Shown piece by piece: positions 15,719 through 24,517 of a stretch of 64,000 bases of DNA. The position numbers and the translations under genes were made by a program. Source of the stretch: Okibacterium fritillariae (lineage in GTDB: Bacteria > Actinomycetota > Actinomycetes > Actinomycetales > Microbacteriaceae); contig NZ_FUZP01000001.1 of assembly GCF_900167575.1 (NCBI RefSeq), positions 372,001 to 436,000 of the forward strand, in the 5' to 3' direction. Positions within the stretch are counted from its first letter, which is position 1, and every line of letters begins with the position of its first letter. The notes beneath the pieces are model-generated. The model was not told the origin of the DNA and searched no databases. It saw only the letters and a program-made list of their open reading frames with translations.

Positions 15719-17845
15719 ATGAGCACAGTCTCTTCGGGTGTGGACGACGTCGTTCGCACCCCGCGCCGAGCGAAACGGCGATTCACCGTCGCCGGTCTCG
15801 GCACCATCGCGCTGCTCCTGCTGGGGCAGCTCGCCGGGGCAGCCCCCGCCCAGGCGGTCACCACCGGCAACGGTGCCCTCGTCTACTCGCCCGCCGCCGG
15901 CAGCTCCTTCAACCCCGAGGGTGGGCGCGCGGCCGGCACCACCTACGCCAAGAACCTCGTGCTGAAGAACAGCGGCACGGCCAACGGCACCCAGATCGCC
16001 ACCTTCGACCAGCTCGTGTTGGTCAACGGCAAACAGGTCTACCCGATCTATCGCAGCACCAACGACGGTGCCAGCTGGACCAAAGTGGCCGACATCAACC
16101 CCAGCGTGCAGTTCCCGACCCTCACGCGCACCGCCCAGCCGTTCCTCTATGAAGTGCCCGTCCAACTCGGCAACCTGCCCGCCGGCACCCTGCTGTTGAG
16201 CGGCATGATCATGCCCGAGGACCGCTCGAGCAGCCGACTCGTCGTCTACAAGAGCCTCGACCACGGTGTGACCTGGAGTTACCAGAGCACCATCGACTCG
16301 GGTGGCCCCGCCGTCTATGACCCCAGCCCCACCTCTACGACGACGACCGTCTGGGAGCCCTCCCTCGCCGTCGACGCCAACGGCGGCCTCGTCGCCTACT
16401 TCTCCGACGAACGTCAGAAAGCCAACGGCGTGCTGCAGGCCGTGTCCTACCGGCGCTCCACCGATGGTGGCCTCACCTGGGGTCCCCTCGTGAACGTGTC
16501 CGCACCCACCAACCAGAGCGACCGACCCGGCATGATCACGGTCACGCGGCTGCCCGACGGTCGATACATGGCCACGTTCGAGGTCGTCAACCGGCCGAGC
16601 CAGACGCAGAACACCGCGCCCGTCTACTACAAGTACTCTCCCGACGGCCTCACCTGGTCGCCCGAGACCAGCATCGGCACCCAGGTCAAACTCGCCAACG
16701 GCCGCGGCATCGGATCATCCCCGTTCGTGCGCTGGGTGCCCACCGGCGGTCCCAAGGGCATGGTCGTGATCGCCTCGAAGTGGGCCCTCAACTCGTCCAA
16801 CGCCATCGACGGCGGGCAGAACTTCTACGTGAACTACAACCTGGGCGAAGGCCCGTGGGAGCGCCTGCCGTTCGGCGTCACCTACGACGCCGCCGATGTT
16901 CAGGGCGGCACCTTCACGGGCTTCGCGCAGAGCTTCGACACCAGCGTCGACGGGCGCACGCTCTACCACGCCACCAACGTCGAAAACCTCGCCACTACCT
17001 ACAACGACGTGCGGGTCGGCTCCATCCCGCTCGATGCGCAGCAGTACGAGGCCGAGAAGGCGGCGCTCGTCGACGCTACCCTGGTGACCCACGCCGATGC
17101 GGCCAACGGGTCGAAGGTGGGCAACATCAATAACGCCGGGAGCAAGGTGACCTTCACGGTGCGGGCGCCGGCCGCCGGCACCTACACGGTCAACGTGCGC
17201 TACGACAACGGAACCGGGGCAACGAGCACCCACAACGTGTCCGTCAACGGCGGCACGGCGTCGAGCATCTCCTACCCGGCGACCTTCGACTGGGGTCGCT
17301 ACCTGTGGGCCCAGAAGACCGTCACCCTGAACGCGGGCGTCAACACCATCGCCTTCGCCAAGGGGACCGGTTTCGCCGAGCTCGACCAGATCCAGCTCTA
17401 CCGGCCGGCCACGGCGACCGACCCGCAGTTCCGCATCACCAACCGCAACAGCTCCAAACTGCTCGAGATCGCCGGTGCGTCCACGGCCGACGGCGCGCTC
17501 GCCAGCCAATGGGGTGACACGGGCAACGCCACCCAGGTGTGGAACGCCCGACCCGTCACCGGCGGAACGCAGCTGATCAACAACAACAGCGGCAAGCTGC
17601 TCGAAATCCCGGGCGCCGCAACCGGCGACGCCGTGCAGGCCGCCCAGTGGGGCCCGACCGGTAACGCCACCCAGGTGTGGACGCTCGCAACCGCCTCGGG
17701 CTGGTGGACCATCAAGAACACCAACAGCAACAAGCTGCTCGAGATCGCCGGCGCCTCCACCGCCGACGGCGCGGCCGCGCAACAGCGCACCGCCAACGGG
17801 AGTACCACACAGCAGTGGCGCCTCGTGAAGGAGGGCATCCAGTAG
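15719..17845 (+). CDS. secreted GH93-like exo-arabinanase with CBM6/35-like and ricin-type modules
   Basis: 708 residues starting at the ATG after GGAGGAAAG. A twin-Arg-poor Sec-type signal ends near AAPAQA (about residue 44). Residues about 50-430 form a sialidase-like six-blade propeller with BNR-type repeats (STNDGASWT, SLDHGVTWS, STDGGLTWG). WEPSLAV, VAYFSDERQ and RPGMITVTRLPDGRYMATFEV resemble GH93 exo-alpha-1,5-L-arabinanases. A CBM6/35-like domain (from YEAEKAALVD) and a ricin-type CBM13 trefoil with three QVW/QQW motifs follow. It probably releases arabinobiose outside the cell for the upstream transporter. A related sialidase-fold specificity cannot be excluded. Confidence 0.82.
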   Translation: MSTVSSGVDDVVRTPRRAKRRFTVAGLGTIALLLLGQLAGAAPAQAVTTGNGALVYSPAAGSSFNPEGGRAAGTTYAKNLVLKNSGTANGTQIATFDQLVLVNGKQVYPIYRSTNDGASWTKVADINPSVQFPTLTRTAQPFLYEVPVQLGNLPAGTLLLSGMIMPEDRSSSRLVVYKSLDHGVTWSYQSTIDSGGPAVYDPSPTSTTTTVWEPSLAVDANGGLVAYFSDERQKANGVLQAVSYRRSTDGGLTWGPLVNVSAPTNQSDRPGMITVTRLPDGRYMATFEVVNRPSQTQNTAPVYYKYSPDGLTWSPETSIGTQVKLANGRGIGSSPFVRWVPTGGPKGMVVIASKWALNSSNAIDGGQNFYVNYNLGEGPWERLPFGVTYDAADVQGGTFTGFAQSFDTSVDGRTLYHATNVENLATTYNDVRVGSIPLDAQQYEAEKAALVDATLVTHADAANGSKVGNINNAGSKVTFTVRAPAAGTYTVNVRYDNGTGATSTHNVSVNGGTASSISYPATFDWGRYLWAQKTVTLNAGVNTIAFAKGTGFAELDQIQLYRPATATDPQFRITNRNSSKLLEIAGASTADGALASQWGDTGNATQVWNARPVTGGTQLINNNSGKLLEIPGAATGDAVQAAQWGPTGNATQVWTLATASGWWTIKNTNSNKLLEIAGASTADGAAAQQRTANGSTTQQWRLVKEGIQ

Positions 17846-17846
17846 G

Positions 17847-17915
17847 TTCCGCGGGGAAGAACCGCGGAAAAAGTGCGAGGGGTCGAACGGGTTGCAGGTC
17901 CGTCCGGCCCCTCGC
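17847..17915 (+). terminator. tandem hairpins ending the arabinan operon
   Basis: First stem TTCCGCGG / CCGCGGAA (17847-17854 and 17862-17869, 7-base loop), directly after the stop. Second stem GCGAGGGG / CCCCTCGC (17875-17882 and 17908-17915), followed by TTGTC. Together they form a strong end to the operon. Confidence 0.65.
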
Positions 17916-17998
17916 TTGTCGGCGGCACAGAGCAATAGATTAGTGATGCAGTCGGCCGGATGCCGAGTCGTGTGTCCGTTTCATCCGTAGGGGGAAGC

Positions 17999-19585
17999 AT
18001 GGTCACGTACCGCATCACCGCTGGCGCCGTCGAAGGGCTGCCGGTCGAGACGCCCGGCGGCCCGGCGGTCGCCGTGCTGGGCGTGCCCGTCGCGAAAGTC
18101 ACGCGACGCTTCGCCGCGGCCGAACCCTCGACGCCCTGGAAGGGTATCCGAGCAAGCGCCCTCGGCCCCCGCGCCTGGCAGAGGAACGACCCGCACGACC
18201 CTGATGCAGGCAGGCCCCGACACGAACGCGACTGCCTCAACGCCAACATCTGGATCCCGGCCGAACCCGCCTCGTCTCCGCGACCCGTGCTCGTCTGGGT
18301 GCACGGCGGCGCGCACGTCTTTGGCTCGAACGCGCACCCCCTCTGTGATGGCGCCCAATTTGCCGCCGCACACGGCGTCATCGTCGTCGCGCTCAACTAC
18401 CGCCTAGGCGCATTCGGATATTTGCGCCTCGAGCACCTTTTGGGTGCGGACTACGCGGATGCCGACAACCTCGCGCTCATCGACATCCTGGCCGGCCTCG
18501 AATGGATACGGCACGACATCGTTGCGTTCGGGGGAGACCCGACCGCGGTGACACTCATGGGGCAGTCGGCGGGCGGTGTCGCCGTCACCACGCTCCTCGC
18601 CGAAAGTACCGCCGGAGCGCCGTTCCAGCGCGTGATCGTGCAGAGTGCAACGGCCGAACGCGTGCACACGCGGGATGAGGCCGCCGGCGTGACCGATGAG
18701 CTGCTGCGCGCCCTCCCTGGCGGCAGCACCGACCCCGAGCAGCTGATCGATATCCCGCCGCAGGCCCTCGTCGACGCTCAGACCGGGGTCATCGAGAAGC
18801 AGGCGGGGCTCAGTCGGGGGCCCAGTGTGCCTTTTCGGCCGATCATCGACGGCCGCGTCGTTCACGACACACCACTTCGAGTGATCGCGGCCGGGGGAGG
18901 GGCCGGCATAGACGCCATCTTCGGCACGAACCTGAACGAAGCGTCGGCCTACGTCGACCTCGGCGGGATGACCGGCGAGGAGGCCCGTCGCGCGCTGCGT
19001 GCCGAGATTGCCGCGCGCCGCGAAACGTTCACCCCTGACGAATACGTCGAGGCGTGGGCGTCGCGTGGCGTCACCGGAGCCGGCGCCGCCGGGGCACTCG
19101 AGGCCTATCTCAGCGATGCGCTCTATCGGCAACCCACGCAGCGGATGCTCGACGCACGGGTGGTGGCAGCGGCCCGAACGCCGGACCCATCGGGGCCGAC
19201 CGCCTCGCGACAGGGTTCGACTCGCTCCTATCTTTTCGAATGGGCGCGCAGCGACGGCGAAACCTGGGCGAGAGGCGCCAGCCACTCGCTCGAACTCCCT
19301 TTCGTCTTCGGGCATGTGAACGACACGGCCTGGGCGCGTGAGGAACTCGGAGAGCGTGCTCCCGTCGAACTCGCGTCGTCGATGGGATCCGCGTGGTCGA
19401 GTTTTGTTCGGACCGGTGAGCCCGTGGCGATACCAGTGCCCGCCACCGACGGCCCCGCGGACACCGGCCCCGCCGACCTCGTCTGGCCCGAATACGCCCC
19501 CTCCCGCGACGCACTGCTGTTCGGCGAGCGGGTGCGCGTTGTCCGCGACCCGCTCACCGAGGAGCGACGGCTGTTCGTGCGCTGA
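17999..19585 (+). CDS. type-B carboxylesterase
   Basis: 528 residues, family-typical. An alpha/beta hydrolase with oxyanion segment VWVHGGAHVFGS, nucleophile elbow MGQSAGG (Ser190), EDCL-like position HERDCLNANIW, acidic residue near GTNLNEAS and catalytic His in GASHSLELPFVFGH. No signal peptide is seen, so it is probably cytoplasmic. Start at 17999 chosen because AGGGGGAAG precedes it. It lies alone between the arabinan operon and the convergent mannanase gene. It could remove acyl groups from imported hemicellulose fragments; that is inference from position only. Confidence 0.88.
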   Translation: MVTYRITAGAVEGLPVETPGGPAVAVLGVPVAKVTRRFAAAEPSTPWKGIRASALGPRAWQRNDPHDPDAGRPRHERDCLNANIWIPAEPASSPRPVLVWVHGGAHVFGSNAHPLCDGAQFAAAHGVIVVALNYRLGAFGYLRLEHLLGADYADADNLALIDILAGLEWIRHDIVAFGGDPTAVTLMGQSAGGVAVTTLLAESTAGAPFQRVIVQSATAERVHTRDEAAGVTDELLRALPGGSTDPEQLIDIPPQALVDAQTGVIEKQAGLSRGPSVPFRPIIDGRVVHDTPLRVIAAGGGAGIDAIFGTNLNEASAYVDLGGMTGEEARRALRAEIAARRETFTPDEYVEAWASRGVTGAGAAGALEAYLSDALYRQPTQRMLDARVVAAARTPDPSGPTASRQGSTRSYLFEWARSDGETWARGASHSLELPFVFGHVNDTAWAREELGERAPVELASSMGSAWSSFVRTGEPVAIPVPATDGPADTGPADLVWPEYAPSRDALLFGERVRVVRDPLTEERRLFVR

Positions 19586-19607
19586 GGCTCGAACGGCGCG
19601 CGACGCG

Positions 19608-20624
19608 TCAACCCACGGCCACCTCGCCCTGATTCAGGACGCGACCGTTGAAGTACGTGCTCTGAATCTGCGCGTTCCTGTTGTTGGCCCGCAGTTGCTC
19701 CGACCACATCATGAAGTAACTCCACCGGGTCTGGGAGTTCAGGAACGCGGCATCCGGAACCTTGCCCATCTCGGCAATCGCGATGGGTTTCGTGCCAGCG
19801 ATGGTCTGCAGCTGTTGGTAGTCGCCCGCCGATGGGTAGGACTTGTACCAAACGTCGAGCGATACGACATCGACATACGTGCTGCCGGGGTAGTAATTCG
19901 CCCAACCGCCCGCCGGATTGTCCTGCACGTTCCAGACCCAGATCAGGTTGTCGAGGCCCTGCGCGTCAAAGTAGTCGCGCATCTGCTGGAAGATCTTCGA
20001 TCCACCGTTCGCGCCCGGGCGTCCGCCCCACCAGTTCCAGGTTTCGTTCATCTCATGGAAGGGGCGGAACAACACCGGCACGCCTGCATCCTTCAGCTGC
20101 TTCAAATAGGGCACCACGGCGGCCATCCGCTGGCGCCAGGTTTGATTGAGGGCCGTGCCGCCCGTCACGATCTGCGTGAACTGGTCGTTCGAGATTGTCG
20201 TCTTCACCCCGCCCTCGAACTCGCACGTGGCACCGACGGTCGGCGAGCATGCGTGCCACGTGAGTGCCACGAGCGAGCCGTTCCTCCATTCGGTCTTCGC
20301 CTGGTCGATCACCCGCTGACGGTTTGCGGCATCGTCGGCGCGGAACATGAGATCGCCGCCCCACAGCCCGGGGTATTGCCCCGTGATCTCCTTCACCTGT
20401 TGTGTGTACTGGCCGGGCGCGGATGCTGGCTCCTTGTTGTGCTGGCCTGACACGATATTCGTGCCGGCGATGCTGCGCAGGTAGGTCAAGACTTGCGCCT
20501 TGTTCGTGGCGCCGAAAGCGGATGCATCGGTGATGGGCGCCACGGTGGCCCCCGCTCCCGCACTCAGCCCGGCGAGCACGGCCGTAGCGGCCGCGGCAGC
20601 GAACAGTCGTTTTCTCAACGTCAT
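19608..20624 (-). CDS. secreted endo-beta-1,4-mannanase, GH26
   Basis: 338 residues. A signal peptide covers about 1-27 (RKRLFAAAAATAVLAG...AGAGA). The GH26 barrel has acid/base in FRPFHEMNETWNWWG (Glu191) and nucleophile in IAIAEMGKVP (Glu285); SGQHNKEP and WNVQDNP are also family-typical. It cuts internal bonds of beta-mannan outside the cell. No binding module or wall anchor is present, so it is probably freely secreted. It is transcribed from an AT-rich regulatory stretch behind the ROK repressor gene and joins the mannan locus on the far side of that regulator. Confidence 0.93.
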   Translation of the reverse strand: MTLRKRLFAAAAATAVLAGLSAGAGATVAPITDASAFGATNKAQVLTYLRSIAGTNIVSGQHNKEPASAPGQYTQQVKEITGQYPGLWGGDLMFRADDAANRQRVIDQAKTEWRNGSLVALTWHACSPTVGATCEFEGGVKTTISNDQFTQIVTGGTALNQTWRQRMAAVVPYLKQLKDAGVPVLFRPFHEMNETWNWWGGRPGANGGSKIFQQMRDYFDAQGLDNLIWVWNVQDNPAGGWANYYPGSTYVDVVSLDVWYKSYPSAGDYQQLQTIAGTKPIAIAEMGKVPDAAFLNSQTRWSYFMMWSEQLRANNRNAQIQSTYFNGRVLNQGEVAVG

Positions 20625-20708
20625 TGTTGTGTTCCCCGAATCTGTTTCGTCGAGAGGCGACGGTGCCCCTCGACGCCAGAATCGCGGATGTCGAGCCGCA
20701 AATCAAGA

Positions 20709-20731
20709 CTTAATTAATTAAATGATTTAAG
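20709..20731. promoter_or_regulatory. AT-rich palindromic element upstream of the GH26 gene
   Basis: A 23-bp stretch without C or G except at its ends and one internal G: outer arms CTTAA / TTAAG around TTAATTAATTAA (itself palindromic). It stands out sharply in GC-rich DNA and overlaps the last codons of the ROK gene. ROK repressors such as XylR and NagC bind AT-rich inverted repeats. It resembles the element at 23028-23052 in about 13 of 20 positions. Confidence 0.5.
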
Positions 20732-21956
20732 CCGCTGGAATCAGTGACGGGCCATGACCGGGCGCGATCGAACCCTGCAATACGAGGGCCGCAGCCCCGA
20801 TCGCGGCCGCATCGCGCGGGTTCGACGACAGCTCGACCGCGATCGAATGCGCATTCCGCGCGAAGAAACTCCGCTCCAAGCGTTCGCGGATGGCCCGCGC
20901 ATACACCGACCCAGCCACGGCCATGCCCGGCCCCGCGAGTACGATCCGCTCGAGATCGAACAGGTTCGCGAGCGTGACGGTCGCCGCAGCGATCTGGTCG
21001 GCCGAGCGCTGCAAGAGTTCGGCCGCGACTGTCTGTCCGCCCACCGCCGCGCGAGCCAATTGGTCGAAATCCCGGGACAGGGAGGCTGGATCGAACGTGA
21101 GATTGACGTCGTCGAGATCATCTCGCGCGGCCCGGGCCGCCGCGATCGTGGGGCCGGGCGCGGCATACCGCTCCAGACATCCCTGATTGCCGCAGTAGCA
21201 GGGCTCGCCATCGATCTGGATGGTGACGTGCCCGAGCTCACCCGCATTCGAGCTCGCGCCGCGCAGCAGCGCTCCGTCGAGCACGACCCCGGCCCCGATG
21301 CCCGTTCCCAGGTAAACGCACGCGAAGGCTTCGTTCCGGCTCACCTGGCGGCTCCAAAATTCGCCGATGGTGGCGGCCGCGGCATCGTTGCCGATGATGA
21401 CGGGAACGCCGAGCGCGTCGGCGAGCACATCGCGGAGTGGGTATCCGTCCCAGAGCGGCAGGCTCGGCGCCGCGAGGATGGCTCCCTCGGCGAGGGCGAT
21501 CGGCCCGGGCGTCACGACGGCGACGCCGGCTACTGATGCCGCGTCGAGACCCAGACCCGAGAGGAAGGCTCGATAGAGTTCGACGATGCGCTCGGCCGTC
21601 TCGTCGGGCTGCCCGGCGCCCGCGCCGTCGACCAGCTGGCGACCGACGACACCTCCGCGCACATCTGTGGCGACGATGGTGATGGATTCGAAGCCGAGCT
21701 GCACACCGATGCCGTAACGGGCGCGCGCATTGATCTCCAGGAGTGTGCGCGGCTTGCCACCCTGCGAGGGGGTGCGACCCGTTTCGCGCACGATTCCGTC
21801 GTCGATCAGGCGGCGGACGATATTGGAGATCGAAGGCTGTGTGAGCCCGGTGGCGGCCGTGAGCTCGGTGCGACTGATGGGCCCGGACGAGCGGATGAGA
21901 TCGACGATCAGGGCCTGGCTGCCCGGTCCGGTGAGGATGGATTCGCGGCGGGCCAT
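20727..21956 (-). CDS. ROK-family transcriptional repressor (mannan locus)
   Basis: 409 residues from the ATG at 21956, which has GGAGGAAAG in front. N-terminal winged HTH (about 5-70; GPISRTELTAATGLTQPSISNIVRRL), then a ROK fold with VVTPGPI, IGNDAAAA, GELGH and zinc cysteines CYCGNQGCLE. The HTH plus ROK layout is that of NagC/XylR-type repressors, which sense a sugar or sugar phosphate. It is flanked by GH26 on one side and by the divergent LacI-like gene and mannan operon on the other, so it is the probable local repressor, with mannose or manno-oligosaccharides as likely effectors. Confidence 0.92.
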   Translation of the reverse strand: MARRESILTGPGSQALIVDLIRSSGPISRTELTAATGLTQPSISNIVRRLIDDGIVRETGRTPSQGGKPRTLLEINARARYGIGVQLGFESITIVATDVRGGVVGRQLVDGAGAGQPDETAERIVELYRAFLSGLGLDAASVAGVAVVTPGPIALAEGAILAAPSLPLWDGYPLRDVLADALGVPVIIGNDAAAATIGEFWSRQVSRNEAFACVYLGTGIGAGVVLDGALLRGASSNAGELGHVTIQIDGEPCYCGNQGCLERYAAPGPTIAAARAARDDLDDVNLTFDPASLSRDFDQLARAAVGGQTVAAELLQRSADQIAAATVTLANLFDLERIVLAGPGMAVAGSVYARAIRERLERSFFARNAHSIAVELSSNPRDAAAIGAAALVLQGSIAPGHGPSLIPAA

Positions 21957-22094
21957 CTTTCCTCCTCGTCGGGTGGTCATCGGGGGACGCGCCCCGGCGC
22001 ATGCGGCCGCGAGGGCTTCGCCTGTCGAGGGCATAACGTGTACCCGTAGAGCGTGAAATGCACGCGCAGACCCGACAAGAAAGGCCGCCAGCCG

Positions 22095-22964
22095 ATGGGC
22101 CTCGATTTCGACCACACTACCGCCAACCATCGCCCGGTTGGGCTCACCCTGGTGCGCGCTTCCGAGGTCTACGGCGCCGAACCGTTCTACCACGAGGTTA
22201 TCGCGGGCATCGATCGGATCGTGCGCCCGCAGGGGCTCTCGGTGCTGATCCGTGTTTTGCCGACCCGCGAGCAAGAGCTGGAGACGATCGAGCGGTGGGT
22301 GCGCGAGCAGGCGGTGAGCGCCATCATCCTGGTCGACCTGGTGGCGGACGACGAGCGGTTATCGGCCGTCGCGCGGGCTCGGATGCCCGCGGTCGTGCTC
22401 GGCTCGCCGACGGTCGCGCGCGGTCTCCCCGCGATCTGGACGAACGACGCCGAGACCATGGATCAGGCCGTGCAGCACCTCGCCGCGCTCGGTCACTGGC
22501 GTCTGGGCCATGTGACGGGCCCGTCCGAGCTCGCGCACACGGCGTCCCGTCAGCAGGCGTTCGAGCGCGCGGGCGGTGAGCGTGAGTTGACGTTGCAGAG
22601 TATCGAGGGTGACTATTCGCTCGAGTCGGGCGCGCGGGCGATGTCGGCCCTGCTGGCGGGCGAGGAGCCGCCGACCGCCGTCGTATTCGACAGCGATCAG
22701 ATGGCGCTCGGCGGTTTGCGCGCCACGCAGGAGGCCGGCTTGGCGGCCCCGCGCGACGTCTCGATCGTGGCCTGGGATGATTCGGCGCAATGCCAGCTGT
22801 CCGAGCCTGCCCTGTCGGCACTCAGTCACGACGTCCAGCGCATCGGCGAGCTGGCGGGGGAGTCGTTGCTCGCGCTCCTGAGCGGGGAACCAGCGCCCGA
22901 CCGGGAAGCGCCGCGGGCGACGCTCGTTCGGCGGGCGACCACGGGGCCGGCGCCGCGGCGGTAG
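22095..22964 (+). CDS. LacI/GalR-type effector domain protein without HTH
   Basis: 289 residues. The whole protein matches the sugar-sensing half of LacI-family repressors: GLTLVRASEVYGAEPFYHEVIAGI, AIILVDLV, MPAVVLGSPT, HLAALGHWRLGHVTGP, PPTAVVFDSDQMALGGL, VSIVAWDDSA and LSALSHDVQRIGELAGE. The DNA-binding helix-turn-helix that should precede it is missing. The 138 bases upstream encode none in any frame, so this is not a frameshifted gene. It also lacks a signal peptide, so it is not a transport binding protein. It is divergent from the ROK repressor and precedes the mannan ABC operon. It may be a cytoplasmic sugar sensor, or a decayed repressor. The start at 22095 follows AAGAAAGG. Confidence 0.85.
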   Translation: MGLDFDHTTANHRPVGLTLVRASEVYGAEPFYHEVIAGIDRIVRPQGLSVLIRVLPTREQELETIERWVREQAVSAIILVDLVADDERLSAVARARMPAVVLGSPTVARGLPAIWTNDAETMDQAVQHLAALGHWRLGHVTGPSELAHTASRQQAFERAGGERELTLQSIEGDYSLESGARAMSALLAGEEPPTAVVFDSDQMALGGLRATQEAGLAAPRDVSIVAWDDSAQCQLSEPALSALSHDVQRIGELAGESLLALLSGEPAPDREAPRATLVRRATTGPAPRR

Positions 22965-23027
22965 CTCTTTCGCGGCGCGGACGGTCTGGAACGGCCCCTT
23001 ACCCTGCATTCTTTCGTTACTCTGTCG

Positions 23028-23052
23028 TTACATAAATTACTAATGTATGTAT
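23028..23052. promoter_or_regulatory. AT-rich candidate operator before the mannan ABC operon
   Basis: TTACATAAATTACTAATGTATGTAT contains arms TACAT / ATGTA around AAATTACTA, in otherwise GC-rich DNA about 85 bases before the binding-protein start. It resembles the element at 20709-20731. It may hold the -10 region and be a target of the ROK repressor. No convincing -35/-10 pair could be fixed. Confidence 0.45.
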
Positions 23053-23135
23053 TGCGAGAGCTGGATTTCCCCTCCATACTCGATCACAGCGGCGGCGCAC
23101 CCACCCCACCCGTCGCACCGAACGAAGGAGTTCAC

Positions 23136-24437
23136 GTGACCATCAGACCGAGCCTCGGTGTGGCAGCAACCGCCGCCATCGCCGCACTCCTCCTCAGCGG
23201 CTGCGCCGGTGGCGCCGCTAACGACGACGGCGAGCCGGCCGGCACCATCACGGTTCTGACGAACAGGACCGACCTCGTCGACACGACGTTCAAGGACTAC
23301 GCCGCCGAGTTCACCAAGAAATACCCGGGCACCGAGGTCAAATTCGAAGCGCTCACCGACTATGAGGGCGACGCGAAGATCCGGCTCAACTCCCGCGACT
23401 ACGGCGACGTGCTCCTCATCCCGTCGTCCAACGTGACCAAAGACAAGTACGCCGACTACTTCGAGCCCATGGGCAGCACCGAAGAGTTGTCGAAGAAGTA
23501 CCGATTCACCAACGAGGGCTCGTTCGACGGCACGGCCTACGGCGTCTCGACATTCGGCTCAGCCATGGGCTACGTCTTCAACAAAGATGTCTGGACGAAA
23601 GCCGGCATCACGACGCCACCCGCCACCGAAGAGGAGTACCTCGACGCACTCGAGAAGGTCAAGGCCACCGGCTCGATCCCCTATTACACGAACTACAAAG
23701 ACGGATGGCCGCTCGCCACGATCGAGGGCAACCTCGGCACCGTGCAGGGCGACACCGTGCGCACGCAGATGATCGATGACGACGCTCCGTGGACCGAGGG
23801 CAACGACCAGTACAACATCGACGGGCTGCTCTTCGACACGGTCTCGGCCGGTCTGAGTGAACCCGATCCGACCACCACCAACTGGGAAGAGTCGAAGAAC
23901 CTTCTCGCGTCGGGCGAGGTCAGCTCGATGGTCCTCGGTTCATGGGCCGTGAGCCAGATGCAAGATGCCGCTGAGGCAGCCGGTGAATCCCGCGACGTCA
24001 TCGGATTCTGGCCGATGCCCTGGAAGACCGACACCGGGTTCACATCGGTGACCGCCTCGGACAAGTTCCTGGCGATCAGCAAGTATTCGAAGAACAAGGC
24101 CACGGCGAAGGCATGGGTCGACTGGTTCACGAACGAATCCGGATACGCCGCCAGCCAGGGCGCGATCAGCCCCGTCGTGAGCGACCCCGCTCCCGACACG
24201 CTCAAAGACTTCCAGGAGCTCGGCGTGAACTACATCGAGCTCGCCGCTGACCCGGTGGGCAAGGAAGCCGTGATCAACGACATCGCCAATGAGGCCGAGA
24301 TCGACCTGTTCGGCAACACCTACCGGCAGAAGCTGATCGACGTGGCGCGTGGCGCCGCGGATGGTGACAAGGAGAGCGTCTTCGCGGACCTCAACGACCG
24401 GTGGGCCGCTGCTCGCGCCACCGTCGACGCGAAGTAG
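23136..24437 (+). CDS. ABC transporter sugar-binding lipoprotein (mannan locus)
   Basis: 433 residues from the GTG at 23136, preceded by AAGGAG. The lipoprotein signal ends in LLSGC (Cys23). The mature protein is a family-1 sugar-binding protein (TITVLTNRTDLVD, DYGDVLLIPSSN, YGVSTFGSAMGYVFNKDVW, GSWAVSQMQDA). It heads an operon with two permeases, GH2 beta-mannosidase, GH5 mannanase and a ROK kinase, so manno-oligosaccharides are the expected ligand. The sequence is clearly different from the arabinan binding protein at 9427. Confidence 0.92.
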   Translation: MTIRPSLGVAATAAIAALLLSGCAGGAANDDGEPAGTITVLTNRTDLVDTTFKDYAAEFTKKYPGTEVKFEALTDYEGDAKIRLNSRDYGDVLLIPSSNVTKDKYADYFEPMGSTEELSKKYRFTNEGSFDGTAYGVSTFGSAMGYVFNKDVWTKAGITTPPATEEEYLDALEKVKATGSIPYYTNYKDGWPLATIEGNLGTVQGDTVRTQMIDDDAPWTEGNDQYNIDGLLFDTVSAGLSEPDPTTTNWEESKNLLASGEVSSMVLGSWAVSQMQDAAEAAGESRDVIGFWPMPWKTDTGFTSVTASDKFLAISKYSKNKATAKAWVDWFTNESGYAASQGAISPVVSDPAPDTLKDFQELGVNYIELAADPVGKEAVINDIANEAEIDLFGNTYRQKLIDVARGAADGDKESVFADLNDRWAAARATVDAK

Positions 24438-24453
24438 CGCCCTCCACACGAAG

Positions 24454-24487
24454 CGCCGTGGTCCCGCAGCGTGGCGGGGCCACGGCG
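24454..24487 (+). terminator. intra-operon hairpin after the mannan binding-protein gene
   Basis: A stem of 14 pairs including one T-G pair: CGCCGTGG + CCCGC against GCGGG + CCACGGCG, with a six-base loop. It begins 16 bases after the stop. Same position and probable role as the hairpin at 10690 in the arabinan operon. Confidence 0.6.
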
Positions 24488-24517
24488 TCCACCATCGAAC
24501 GAATCGAAGGTAGAAGC

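Noticed and set aside
22053-22094. Frameshifted or missing HTH-coding exon upstream of the LacI-like gene
   Set aside because: No frame in 21957-22094 encodes an HTH or LacI hinge; the domain is absent rather than disrupted.
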